Source: Panopea generosa (Eukaryota > Mollusca > Bivalvia > Adapedonta > Hiatellidae). Taken from it: 64,000 nt of DNA. The stretch spans positions 10,578,544-10,642,543 of the forward strand of contig CM055895.1 of assembly GCA_029582155.1 (NCBI GenBank). Reading direction: 5' to 3'. Within the stretch, counting starts at the first letter, position 1. Each line of letters begins with the position of its first letter. Both the position numbers and the translations under genes were made by a program. Under the pieces are notes generated by a model. It saw only the letters and a program-made list of their open reading frames with translations. It was not told where the DNA came from and searched no databases. Shown piece after piece: positions 36,400 through 47,734 of the stretch.

Positions 36400-36660
36400 T
36401 TTCATTGAGAACTGCCTTGAAATTTTAAAAGCCTGTACGAATATTCTGAAAGTCCGCTCGGACATTCTTAAAATCAGCCCGGACATATTAGAATTTCGCC
36501 TGGATATTTTAAAATTCCATCCGCATATTTTAGAAATCCGTCTGGACTTTTTAAAAGTACGCCCGGACATTTAAAAATTTCGCCAACACATTTTAAAATT
36601 ACGCCTTGACATTTTAGAACTTGTCTTGACATTTAAAAAGGCCGTCTAGAATTTTTCCAA
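36400..36660. repeat. 21 bp minisatellite, about 11 units
   Basis: Words like 'gcccggacattttaaaa' recur every 20-22 bp (for example at 36,459, 36,480, 36,500, 36,521, 36,542, 36,564). Because 21 is a multiple of three, both strands stay open and give heptad-like frames (ILKVRSD, ILEFRLD) that could be mistaken for a coiled coil. Related words reappear at 36,838-36,875, just before SLC22 homology starts. Confidence 0.75.
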
Positions 36661-36945
36661 ATGGATAAAATGTCCACGTGGAATTATTTTGTAGATTTAT
36701 ACCTAGACATGGTCATATGACCCGGACTAATCTAAATTTTTCGGTCAATTTTACTATTGAATGTTACTAAAATTAGTAGTTCGTCTCAACTTTGTTGTAT
36801 TCACCCGTACATTTAGTCCGCCTGGAAAAGCATTACTTTGTACGCCTGGATTCTGGGTAGAATCCGCCTGGATGTTTTCGTACAGGTACCTACTGCAAAC
36901 GTAAATAGATAAAGGCAATTATTTATACTGTTTTCATATGCACAC

Positions 36946-39211
36946 CTCTGTATTGTAAAACACCCATAGTTATACCGGCTATACCATACAGGCAACAGAA
37001 GCCGAGGCATATTGTTTTCCTTCCAAACCTTTATGGAAATTAGCATATAATTCTTAATAATATATGAACAAATAACACGTTTTCATTTTTTTAAATTGTT
37101 ATACTAACTCAATCAGGGACTTATATCGAGGAGGAAAAGCAAATCATTGAGAAGTTATTAACCTCGTGTATCCACGCAATATCTTTCATTTTCAATTATC
37201 CTAACGTCGGTTCATCTCAGATATACGAATCAAAATTCTTTGTTTAAAAAACATTGAACATTAACAAATTTTTAACGCACTTTTCTTTTACTTTTTTTTA
37301 ACCAATTTTTATTAATTTTTAAGTGTCATAGGTTTGTGACAAACTGTAATGATTTTAATTTAAGAGCATATTTCGTATTCAAAACAGTAGAAACGTCTTA
37401 GATTACATATAGCCTACATTGTATGTATATGAAATCAATTGAATGTGTCATTTGAATTATTAATTTGCTAAATTATTTATAATGTTCGTGTGCTATTTTA
37501 TCAACATTTTGTAGGGATGCAAGTTTCCCATCCTTCTATATAAGTCCTTGAAACAATGTACGAAATAAATGACAATATGATAATCAAAAACAAAAGATAT
37601 GCCATATGTCGATCATTTAATTAAAAAAAAATATTAATTTGACATTCATGTAAGGGGAAAACAAATAACGTGTTCAGAATACAATCCATATGGTAAAACT
37701 TATCAATTCACTAAGACATGGCGATTGGAAGTTGCCGGGGACTCCAATATGTTAACAAGGAAAATGTTCATATACAGATGGCCTGATAGACTTTTCACTC
37801 CAAATGTAATACCATAGTGATCAAAGATTGCAGCTAACCTGAATTTACACCAAAATAGAAAAATAGAAACTTGACTTGAACATTATTTAATGAAGTTTGT
37901 ATTTGACTGGTTTGCTAAATATGATAACGAATATAAGCAAAAGCACTTGCTAAGCATGATTACCAATACAGCAGAAGCACTTGCTAAATATGATAACCAA
38001 AAGAGCAGAAGCACTTGCTAAACATGATTACCAATATAGCAGAAACACTTGCTAAACATGATTACAAATATAGCAGAAGCACTTGCTTAATATGTTGACC
38101 AATACAGCAGAAGCACTTGCTAAACATGATTACAAATATAGCAGAAGCACTTGCTAAATATGTTGACCAATACAGCAGAAGCACTTGCTAAATAATTTAC
38201 CAATAATTAAGACGTACTTGCTGAACATATTAACCAGGATAATAGCAAAGATAAATCTTTTCCGGTCTAGTTATTAATATAACAATATTATGTAAAATAT
38301 ATCATTCACATGTCAAGTCATCACGACATCTCACCAAATAAACAGAAGCGCACGTGTTGTCTTGGTGATTTCCCTTGTCCTAAATAAGCCGGTCACTGAA
38401 TATTTTTTGTTTGAAGATTACTTGGAATCTTAAGTCTTAGCTGTAGCAATGGTGTGAGTAAGGTCCGACTTTTCTGATCGGTTTTCTTTCGAAATGGCAG
38501 AAACTTCCTTCTCGGCGTCTTCAAATCGTTGCTAAGTAACTAACCAGCGAAAACTTTCTGGTACAAACCTAAAATGCATTAAGTGAACTATTAATTATAT
38601 TATATCAACTTGTATTTGCAACAACGTTATTCGTGCTATAGTTTCCCGTATCGATACTATAAAATTAGTCATTATCATTGCGTTTACATGTTCAGATAAT
38701 AATTGCTTTTGAAAATATGAGGTAAGTAGCATGTAATCTAGAGGTTCAATAAATGTCCAAGGTATAAAATATTCTGTCAGTTAAAATATTTTAGAAATTA
38801 GTTCACATACCACCATGTTACCAAAAAGGGTGCTCCAATAATTGCAATGGCCAGAAGAATGTTTTTCCAATCATGAAAAAGAAGACCAATAAAAACAAAC
38901 AAACCCGCTTTTAGCGTCCAAGATGGTGTAGCTACTATCATTGGACGTCATCTTGATTATGCAAATTCTATTGTAATCATATTCTATACAGTCAGATTGA
39001 AACCGATTCCAAATCCAATTAAAACACGCATTGCAGGAAATGGAAAATTAAGCAACCATGTTGAAGACTATTTGTATAAGGAGAGCAAGGAAGACTGTTG
39101 ATTTACGGCCAATTGAATCGGACAGATGACCAGAAGTTAAATTGACACTCCGGCCATTTGAATTGTCGTTATCAAAGAAACGGTCCACTTATCACTATAT
39201 CACTTGATTCT
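36946..39211 (-). pseudogene. SLC22-like transporter pseudogene, copy B (exons 2-5 only)
   Basis: Exon equivalents: exon 2 about 39,211-38,811, exon 3 at 38,568-38,335 (234 bp), exon 4 at 37,838-37,704 (135 bp), exon 5 at 37,028-36,946 (83 bp), lengths matching the intact gene. Exon 2 has several stops and shifts, its start has diverged, and it still reads ITTIQMAGV. Exon 3 keeps FVPESFRWLVT but has at least three stops. Exon 4 reads YGITFGVKSLSG, then shifts frame, and its donor GT is changed to AT. Exon 5 is open (FGRKTICLGFCCLYG). Exon 1 and exons 6-8 are missing. Downstream homology ends at the 21 bp minisatellite. Confidence 0.88.
37920..38240. repeat. 34 bp minisatellite in intron 3 of copy B, about nine units
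   Basis: Unit of the form 'agcagaagcacttgctaaa' plus 'tgattaccaatat', spacing 34 bp (37,942, 37,976, 38,010 and so on). Degenerate units occur at the same intron position in the intact gene (57,080-57,600) and in copy A (14,385-14,460). Confidence 0.8.
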
Positions 39212-39441
39212 TAAAGACCAAAACCAGTGACTTAATAACAATAATGTAGATAGGTCACTGACCAAAACTGCATCACACGTTCCATGAAAACAATGGGGAA
39301 AATACCACTTTACGCGCGGCACTTTATATTGAATAAAGAGATTGAATAATGTAATTGGTTGATACAGCATAATTAGCATATCATTGTTTCGAATTACTCA
39401 ATGTAAAAATATAATCTCCACACAAATGAAACGAACGAAAT

Positions 39442-39465
39442 GAATGGTGTTTTACGGAACGAAAC

Positions 39466-39500
<35 letters not shown>

Positions 39501-39525
39501 TTATTTATTTATTTATTTATTTAAA
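39442..39525 (-). mobile_element. Solo 3' end of a Nimb-like LINE plus (TTTA)n
   Basis: The 16 bp GAATGGTGTTTTACGG at 39,442-39,457 is identical to 5,907-5,922, the junction between the Nimb-like element and its (ATTC)n tail, in the same orientation. Here the tetranucleotide tail is only a few units ('cgaacgaaatgaatg'), and a (TTTA)n array of about 55 bp follows on the element side. No coding part remains. From 39,526 to 40,255 no gene is seen. Confidence 0.55.
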
Positions 39526-40255
39526 GACATATAATGGTACATAGATTACTTTCTAATGTTTAAGAATCCATTCTGAATTAAATATTCCAACTGCAAACAT
39601 GTTTCATTTTGTGAATTTTAATGTTCGTTTTTTAGTCATCACATTGACATACCATTAAGTGTTACATCATATTGATTTTAAATGTTTTCTTCAGATCAAT
39701 TAGATAATATGCAAATCTAATAATCCTTGTACAACCCAAAGTCTCCCCGCCTGTCTGTGTCTCAAATCATTAACAATCGGTTTGTTGTTCAGTTTTTTTA
39801 AAATTATCTATTTGATTGAACATCGATTTTCAGATCAATTAATAATAAATTCAAATTTTATAAACAGACAATAGAGCGGGGTTTTCTTATAAAAACAAAT
39901 ATTAGCGGTTTTCTCCAAATGTGTGTACATCTCAATTATACGAGTACTTTATTAATTAAATATGTTGGTAATAATTCTTTAAACAAAAAAACAAAAAACT
40001 TATATAATTTGTTAAACTTACGTACCGTTTTAAGTTTTCAAAAATAAAGCCTCTCGTTGGAAATTAAAGTGGTATGAGAAAAATATAAATCTGTTGTATC
40101 AACATAATCTTATGATATTATAACACGTGGTACTTAAAAGAAGTTAAATACCGTTTTAGGCTTTATTAAAAACACCTGCGCTAATATAAAGATGTCTGTT
40201 TCAAATAAAACTTTATATAACCGTTTTAAGTTTATCTTAAAAGACAAAAAAACAA

Positions 40256-40590
40256 CATGAAGTTTAAAATACCATTTGAATAATGCGTTCGACTATCAAC
40301 ACTTGGGTCGTGAATTCGAATCCCACCCGACACCAGTCTCTGTGATGAATGATGTACGACATTATGTCTCATTGTCATTCTGTCTTTTTCAAATACAATT
40401 TTAATAATTAAATAACTGTTATATTTTTATTTCCAAAATAACAGCATAAAGTTTAAAATATCATTTAAATATTATTGCATTGGCCCGTTAGCTCAGACAT
40501 TGCTTCATTATCATTCTGTCTCTTTCAAATATAAGTTTATATAATTAAATAACCGTAATAATTCCATTTATTTATAGTATCACGATATAA
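40256..40590 (+). repeat. Two tandem SINE-like units, each keeping half of a tRNA-like head
   Basis: Units start at 40,256 and 40,444 (188 bp apart) with 'aagtttaaaataccattt' and 'aagtttaaaatatcattt'. Both end in 'ttcaaata' followed by 'aattaaataac'. Unit 1 keeps the tRNA 3' part ('gggtcgtgaattcgaatccc', a B box at 40,312-40,322). Unit 2 keeps the 5' part ('ggcccgttagctcag', an A box at 40,482-40,496). Together they would make one complete tRNA-like head. Confidence 0.55.
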
Positions 40591-40919
40591 TCAATTTTTA
40601 TCTGTTGAGTTTTAATAAATTAAACTATGACAAAGTTTATTTAAATTTATAGTTAAAATCACTAATTTATGTTATTTTTTTCACACATTAACTTTATTCA
40701 AATAATTTTAGCACTTAAGTAAAATGGCATTAATTTCTTTTTTTTTAAACAAAAACCACCAAAACATGCTTATCAAAACCACCGACTCACAAAAGTCCTT
40801 GTCAAAACTAATAAATATATTATACCCTAGGGCATGTATAACACGTCACGTCTACTTAATATTTGTGTCAGAAAGGAACGATACCTGTATGTTTATCACG
40901 GTCTAAGGAAAGTAATTGG

Positions 40920-41880
40920 ATTCATCTCCAATATCATGAAATGGTGCAAGCATCTCTACACGCTATTGTTCGAATCGTCTAGTGTCAAAACGGTAATTGA
41001 AAGTTATAATAATCTATTCGATTGCATATTTAAACACAGTTGAAAAGAATACCTGTTACGTGAATTCAGTAGTATTAAACATCCAATCCACGTATCCCTC
41101 TTTACTCCATCGTTTACTTAAATGTAGATCCTATACTACTTAATTATGTCAAACTTAGGCATCATATAGTTATTAGGTGACAAGATAACGTTATACAACT
41201 ACTGTATATATTGTTCGGCTTATTTTATTACCGTAACTACTAGCGTTGTTATTGTTAAATAAATAAGGCAGGGTTAATAAAATTAATTTAAGATATATAA
41301 GAATGTTAAACTGACGAAAGAAATAGGTTATAGCTATTACCTGTCTTTATACACACTCGTTTACTTATCATAATCGTTGACAACATCCATTATCACCATC
41401 ATCATATTAGCATTCATCATCAAAAGCAATATGATTACATCTTGAGCTTAAGAATTCGCAACAGCCTCGTTATCGACAACGGTGAAAATAGCTGATAAAG
41501 GCTATTACTATGACTTTTGTAAAGCGTCTATTCTAACTATACCTAGATTTGTTAATACATATTTAATATCATTGTAATATGAACATAAAATTGTGTAGCT
41601 ATCATATCAGTGTCGAGAACTACTCAAGTTAAATTCAATAAATATGTCAAACAAAAACAAAAACAAGAATACGTTCAAGAAAAAGAAGTGTTTATATTGT
41701 ATAACGTGCATGTAGTTATAAGAAATTAAAAAATAAAGAGTAAAAAAGAGACATAGAAGTTATTATCAATATACAAACACAAACAATCAAGATACATAAA
41801 AAATCATAAACAGTTCGAACAATATAAAAGGGGTAACACCACGTTTAACGGCCTTGAAACAGTCAGTAGCCATATTGGAA
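40920..41880 (-). repeat. 5' flank of SLC22 copy B
   Basis: Blocks such as 'gaatcgtctagtgtcaaaacgg' (40,972) and 'attcgattgcatattt' (41,016) match both the 22.9-24.9 kb relic and the flank of the intact gene at 60,390-60,450. Further blocks (41,385-41,640) match the relic only, because the intact gene's flank is cut by a LINE at 60,452. Confidence 0.6.
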
Positions 41881-41982
41881 CTAAAACCGTGTTGGTGGGT
41901 GCACCCAATATCACTCCTCCCCCGTCGTTATATAAGAAAACGAAATATTGATAGTAACGTTTAATTTATTTTAATTGTATGC

Positions 41983-43020
41983 AATTATTGAAGATGATTT
42001 ATAATAATGACATAATTAAATGAATAGTTATAATTTATATTTATCGGCATAAATTGCCACGGCCTCAAGATAAAAATAGAAATCTTGACAAAATTAATAT
42101 GGATTACAATTGTGCAGTCACGAAAAGATTATCTAGAAAACACATCAGATATATTGAATTGTAACTACTAACTTGACTCTATGAATCCTGGGAACAGACA
42201 TTCACAAAGACAACTATTCAACTTTTAGTCACAATCATCTAAATAAAATTGTTCTATACACCGACCACTATATGCTGCTGAGACCGCGATATACTGTCCT
42301 ATCTTGACTCTATGAATCCTGGGAACAGACATTCACAGCGACGTTATTTAACATTTAGTCACAATCATCTTAATAAAAATATTTTATACACAGAACACTA
42401 TACGCTAGCTTCTGAGACACCGATATATTGCAATTACAACATGACTGCGTGAATCCACTGTCTGAAGCCATGACAAAGGTTATTCAACGAATATTGACCC
42501 AAACTCGATTATCTTCCCACTCATCTGTCATGATAGTCTGAAATTATAAATTTACCAGCCACAACAAATGCTTCTATAAAATATATCTAAGGTTGGGTAG
42601 GAGTGATTTTTAGCGACATATATATAAAGTAATAAATTTCTTCATAGTTCAAGAGTCGTAAAAAACACATGACGAATGGATACCGTTTTTGTTGAAAAAG
42701 AGACAGCAAAACGGAGTCACCGCTCGAATCATATTGTCATTATAAACACCACCAGTCAGCCCCCCTTCAATACCCGATTTAGTCTTTTATACAACAAATC
42801 CTATTATTGAAGATGGGTTATAATTATGACATAATTAAATGAATAGTTATAGTTTATATTTATTGGCATAAATGGCCACGGCCTCAAGATAAAAAAAGAA
42901 AGTTAAAAAAATTGGCAAAAATTAATATGGATTGCAATTGTGCAGTCACGAAAAGTTTATCTAGAAAACACATCAGATATATTGAATTGTAACTACTAAC
43001 TTAACTCTATGAATGCTGGT
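41983..43020. repeat. Local duplications: an 820 bp-spaced pair and a 128 bp tandem pair
   Basis: 41,983-42,190 is repeated at 42,803-43,015 with small indels ('tattgaagatg' to 'ctatgaatcctgg'). Inside, 42,174-42,301 is repeated at 42,302-42,435 ('tcttgactctatgaatcctg' starts both). No coding frame is present. Confidence 0.7.
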
Positions 43021-43219
43021 GGCTTGGATGACGCACTTCAAACGGAAGCGATTTGTCTCGCCAACATACATAACACAAAATTCCTCAAATGGAGGAATAC
43101 TGATGTACTACAAATGCAATGATATAATTCCAATGTAATTGACTGCACATTAGATAAGTAAAGCCATGATCCTATTCACCAAACCTATGGAGAAATCCGA
43201 ACACTTGAGTTTAAAAAAA

Positions 43220-43790
43220 CAGTTAATGCCCTCTTTCAGCCCATTTAGAAATAGTTGGTGACCACCGTCCGATAAATGTACTCCGTCGCAGAAAGTCCCG
43301 TATCTACTTCTTCAATTTCAGGATGTCTGATATAGGCTCCATTTAATCTGAGTACTTCAGTGGCAACTTAACTGTTTACCATGACCCTAATTCTTCCCAA
43401 AAGCTTTATGGTCTGTCTCATAACGCCACATTAGCCGAGGTAAATTTGTGACCAGACGATGAGTACACCAGATATTAAGTCTTTGATGACCCGAATTCAC
43501 TTGATGATACTGATTCTTAAATCAGCAGCAGGACTCTGTCCAATGTCATTACCACCTACGTGTAGTACTATTGTTAGGAGGATCCTCCACTGTCAATAGC
43601 ATTTTAATTGTTTTCTCCACCTGCTGCCATCTCATGCGGCCTTTTCCTTGCCACCATAAACTGACAGATCCTCTCTCAAAACCAAGGTTGACACCAGCAG
43701 ATGTAGATTGCCTTGCGAAGGTGAATGCTGTTTTTAACAACGAGGAATCAACAATCCATATTCTAGATCTGATTTCTGCAATACTTAACT
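43220..43790 (-). pseudogene. SGNH-hydrolase module of the DIRS/Ngaro-like element
   Basis: Frames read RSRIWIVDSSLLKTAF (block I, with a Ser as in GDS-type sites), then WWQGKGRMRWQQVEK, then IVLHVGGNDIGQSPAADL (block III with Gly-Asn), then a poorly preserved middle. It ends with GTFCDGVHLSDGGHQLFLNGL (block V, Asp and His). All active-site blocks of an SGNH hydrolase are recognisable even though stops and shifts separate them. The role in the element is not settled; esterase or lipase-like activity is an inference from the family. Confidence 0.65.
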
Positions 43791-43859
43791 GGCAGGTCAG
43801 ATTATTGATATAACTGAAAATTCAACTCTTCAGTTGGGACCCTTATACAACTATTTAAA

Positions 43860-44765
43860 GCTTTCGACTCCCATCTACCCATTTATTTCGGTGTCGGACA
43901 AAACCCTAGCTGAGGCAGTAGTGGCGGCCCCATTGCAGAAGGAATGCGACATATTTACTCGGATCAATTCCTAATGCTGTGATAGCCTTTTAAAATTGAA
44001 CAAAACTCATATCTAGTAAGTAGCCCGCCACCAAAATAAATAAGCAATTGCCCAGGTTTATTAGGCCGGAGTTTTCAGACGGCTGACTGGACATAAAGCA
44101 GAATTTAATGCTTGCAGGGAAATCACAGTACCCTTGCCTAATTGATCTGTCTCCGAACGCGGAATACGCTATCAACGACTGAATTTTCAATAGTAAATTT
44201 GATATCAGATACAAATAAAGCATTTTAGAATCGGCAACAAGCGCCCAAACCATTAACAATCCAAAACATGCTAACGAATACGCTGTTGAGAACAATGCGG
44301 TCTCATATGCAGAACTGCAAATTACTGGTTATACTTAATATTTTTAACATCAGGTGTAATTGGTAATCTGTAGTCAACCCTCTTATCAAGGCGCTCCATA
44401 CCGGAAACCATTTTTTTAATAGCGAAATTCTGTGTTACGTCATAAACATGACTCATTTTGCATCTGAAACCCACACCTGCCAGATATGATCTAACTGTTG
44501 CTGGGGAATTGCCTTTTAATGACAAGTGGGCTATAAAGTCAGATAATTGCTGTATTCTTTTAGGCCATATTAACTCCATTTTATAATTAACTCTTAATAA
44601 TTGAAATGCCTTTTCTCCGGTGTTAGTAACTTTTCTAGTATTAACCGCTAAATATGAATCTAACAGCACTTGAGATCGAGACCTGATATCATCAACTTGA
44701 AAGACTTTTGAACTGAGAAAGGGTGTCGGACCGCCCTGGGTGCCAGTTGCTGAAAACAAACCCAT
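43860..44765 (-). pseudogene. Tyrosine recombinase of the DIRS/Ngaro-like element
   Basis: The open first part (44,765-44,322) reads LLDSYLAVNTRK, then WPKRIQQLSDFIAHLSLKGNSPATVRSYLAGVGF and YRLPITPDV, the core-binding domain. The catalytic part starts LFSTAYSLACFGLLMVWALVADSK, where the usual catalytic Arg (in the RxGE motif) has become Met-x-Trp. After further shifts the block GAATTASARVLSDTEI marks the H-x-x-R region, but the His and Arg are not preserved. Such recombinases insert circular cDNA without target duplication. This copy cannot be active. Confidence 0.75.
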
Positions 44766-44779
44766 TGCCTACATGGAAG

Positions 44780-45725
44780 AGCATCTGCTATGCTATTAAG
44801 TTAACATTCGATATGAATGGTTTTACACTGTACATTACAAAGCAGTGTTTGCGGAACGGAACGAATGGTCGTAACAAATGCATTGCTCTCTTTAATTCGG
44901 ACGACTTTTTGTTCAGGATAGAAACAAGAGCAAGGTATCGGTATTCAGAATAATCTTTTTGCCCCGAAAGAAATGTTCCCAAGCTTGAAAAGCCAATACA
45001 ATTGGCATCAATTCTAAGAAGGTTATGTCCCTAAATATCTCTGTTGACTGCTAGGAATCAAGAAAATCCAAAAGGGTTCAACATATGCGACGCATCCTAG
45101 ACCAGCATTACCAGATGCATCTGTAAAGAGTTGTAATCCGAAATTACTTTACAATTCATGCTCTGGAAAGTAACATATTCTATTAAACTTGAATGTGGGT
45201 AAGACTCACTGTCCTATCATGTGCAAGAGGTACCCCTTTCTTTGAGCAAAGGTCTATAAAAGGAACATACTCCTTCGACCGTCGAACAAAAAGTCGTCCA
45301 AATAATGAAGGACTTGTCCACATTTGGCTCTTGTTAATACTTCCCACTCTAAAAAAGTGGAGATTTTTTCGAAAAGTGCCAAGATATAGAACAGCCCATG
45401 GGAAGACATTAATCATAAAAATAGTTATTCCCTAGACTAAACCCTAAAAGCTCAAAGTCAGGTGGATTAACAGATAGCAGTCTAAATGCAGACTTAGTGT
45501 CCATTTTACCTAATAATGCCCCCGGACCGAGTGAACTGACCATTTCAACTGCTTAATCAAAAGATGTTAAATGAACTCTACATAAATAATCATCAATAAA
45601 ATCGTTCACACTTTCTCCTTGAAGATATGAGTGATGTATTAATCTAAAGGTTTTATCCTTTTTTGGCACAATGCCGACGGGAGACAGCCTTATATTTGTA
45701 AATTCAACGCTTGTTTTTCGTTACT
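44780..45725 (-). pseudogene. Reverse transcriptase of the DIRS/Ngaro-like element
   Basis: From 45,725 downward one frame, with in-frame stops, reads LSPVGIVPKKDKTFRLIHHS, ESVNDFIDDYLC, LGPGALLGKMDTKSAFRLL (first catalytic Asp), FELLGFSLGNNYFYD and CLPMGCSIS. A second frame gives VLHYLDDFLFDGR at about 45,280-45,320, the YxDD site as YLDD. The sequence further down (45,180-44,780) should hold connection and RNase H but is too decayed to assign residues. Confidence 0.75.
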
Positions 45726-46199
45726 TCTTACAGAAACCATATTTTTACAACAAGTAAAGATACTTGGATCTGAATAATGCAAAGGAAACCCGTTTTTAAA
45801 ACAATTTATTAATTCTTCTTTTGCTTCTTGTTAAGGATAGTAGCTTAAAACACGACATAAAGCCTCAAACTTGATTGGTGTTTGACCGAAGACCAACGTA
45901 TTTCTGGAAACCCCTAGGAGAACCTCGAACTGGTGCATTGGCTCTGAAACTTGCTCGTGCAGGGAACCTTTGTGTAGATGTGAAGTGGGGCATTCGCTGA
46001 CCGCCGACACCATTTCTAAAATAAGAACCATTCATACCCAGCTGAGCTGAACCTTTTACATTGCAACGCCAATAAGGATGATTTCCAGAACAACGCGTGC
46101 AAATGTGTTTGTAAATGCACGGCTGTTTGCTTCACCGACCATTATTGAACTCATAACATTTAAGAGCAGATTTTAAACCGTAACTGGATGTTGACGTAT

Positions 46200-46690
46200 A
46201 GAACATATATAGCAACAATAGTTCCTGGTCTACAATACTATACAATATGCTCTAAATTGCGCATAATAAAGCTCCCACCCTATGCCACCATATCGCTGCG
46301 CACCAAGTCGGACTGTGGTCATGTATTTCTGTAAGCCCTGAACACATTCTAGGCGGCTTATTGTATATATACTAATAAAAACTATAAAGGCATCAGACCA
46401 CTGCCTTATGTTAATCATCTTTGTAGTTGGAACCCTTGGCTGCAACACAAGCTGCCCCATCAACCACAGAGATCCTGTTACTGGAGCCCCTGGATACGAA
46501 GCATTGCTTATGAGCAGTCCCAACTCAACAAACTCCCGGTTCATTATTTTCAGTTTTGTGGTGGCACCTATTGTAACACCCAAAGTGTCTCCATAGCTTA
46601 GTAAATTACCCGAGTCATTCCTGGGTAGCGGTGCTGGCTCACTCCTGACTTTTACAGGAAGCCATCGAGGGAGAAGTGTATAAAAACTTT
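46200..46690 (-). pseudogene. gag-like region of the DIRS/Ngaro-like element
   Basis: The frame is open from about 46,690 (LPRWLPVKVRSEPAPLP) through the ATG at 46,583 to 46,230. It contains FVELGLLISNAS, LVLQPRVPTTKMINIRQWSDAFIVFISIY and RYGGIGWELYYAQFRAY, a block order typical of the gag-like ORF of DIRS-type elements. It lies directly ahead of RT in the same strand, with Cys/His residues near 46,040-46,160 (GNHPYWRCN). Beyond 46,690 there is a T-rich run (46,718-46,733) and no more coding signal. Confidence 0.6.
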
Positions 46691-46733
46691 TTGTTTTAAT
46701 TTATTTATTTATTTTTGTTTTTTTTTTTTTTTA

Positions 46734-47400
46734 CCCAAGGTATACAACAACTATTCAAATCTGATAAAATACTATTAACGGTTACTTCCCTTGATTGCAA
46801 TAAATTTCTTTTCCGTCGTTACAATGGTCATTGACCTTTATTCATTCCAACATTTTAGATAGGTGAAATTGAATAATAATTTAAACCTACAGTACTAATC
46901 ATAATTATTTTAAGTAATTCCAGAACACATTATATAACGGATACTATAAAACCATACAAACCGACTCGTGAAATTACCAGGAACTGACCACGACGATGCT
47001 AAAAACCTTACCTAAAACAAACTTAAACAAATTGATGAACAGGTAGTGCAATATATATTAAAAAACACAAAAAAAAACACAAAAAACAACATATTCGAAT
47101 GAAATATCGACAAAACAAGCTGCATTAGCATTCCTTCTGTGTGGGTGGGGAATGGTTGTTTCGGACTGTATGAAATCCATCTAAAACCACTATCATCAAA
47201 TAAATTACACATATATAACAATATAATAACAATCAAAGTATCACAATTTTGTTTTTTTAGCGATATATATATAATAGGGAGAATCATACGTCTAACAAAA
47301 CACCTTTCAGGAGCACTGGATCTGCGAAGAATACATAAATGGTAGAAATAGTGAATACAGTAGAGAGAATCACCATTTTACAGTGCTAAAACTTATAACG
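46734..47400. other. Intergenic stretch, no supported gene
   Basis: AT-rich DNA. The 91-codon minus-strand frame 47,287-47,012 has no recognised motif. It may belong to the same element as the ribozyme-like motif next door. Confidence 0.35.
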
Positions 47401-47401
47401 A

Positions 47402-47447
47402 GATATCCTTAGCTAGCTTTCGGCTTTACGCCTTCATTAGAGGACAA
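47402..47447 (-). ncRNA. Hammerhead-ribozyme-like motif, possibly from a Penelope-like element
   Basis: Read on the minus strand: stem I strand GTCCT (47,445-47,441), core CTAATGA (consensus CTGATGA, one change at the fifth core position), an unpaired A, stem II GGC-GTAAA-GCC, then GAAA, then short stem III A-GC-TA-GC-T, then A and the other stem I strand AGGAT. All three helices and both conserved boxes are present in order. The core G-to-A change would be expected to stop cleavage. Short-stem-III hammerheads are known in Penelope-like retroelements. No RT of that group was found beside it. Confidence 0.45.
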
Positions 47448-47734
47448 AAAGAAAAGAAAACAACAACACAAGAATATAAACAATTTTCTATATATAAAAT
47501 ACTGTAGACAGACTGAGAAACATACTGTAAAATATTACAAACTTAAACTTTTAACTATATACACTACAAATGCGCGCGACCATGCGCCCATAACCCATAT
47601 GACGGTAGTATCCCAAACATTTGAACCAAGAGGCTACGAATCATTCCACCTTCACATGTTCCGCTTTACACCCGTGACCGCCATGGAATTTCTTCAACAG
47701 TATCCGCGGTCATTTCAACTGATCTTTTCTGTCA

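Larger units (their letters stand above)
43220..46690 (-). mobile_element. DIRS/Ngaro-like tyrosine-recombinase retrotransposon, decayed
   Basis: Minus-strand order is gag-like region, reverse transcriptase with connection, tyrosine recombinase, SGNH hydrolase. This is the content I associate with Ngaro-type elements. No endonuclease or DDE integrase is present. Split direct or inverted termini were not found by eye. All parts carry stops and frameshifts. Confidence 0.75.

Noticed and set aside
36355..36574. Coiled-coil-like heptad frames on both strands
   Set aside because: Produced by a 21 bp minisatellite; period divisible by three keeps frames open.
43571..43813. 80-codon plus-strand frame
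   Set aside because: Antisense shadow of the SGNH-hydrolase module.
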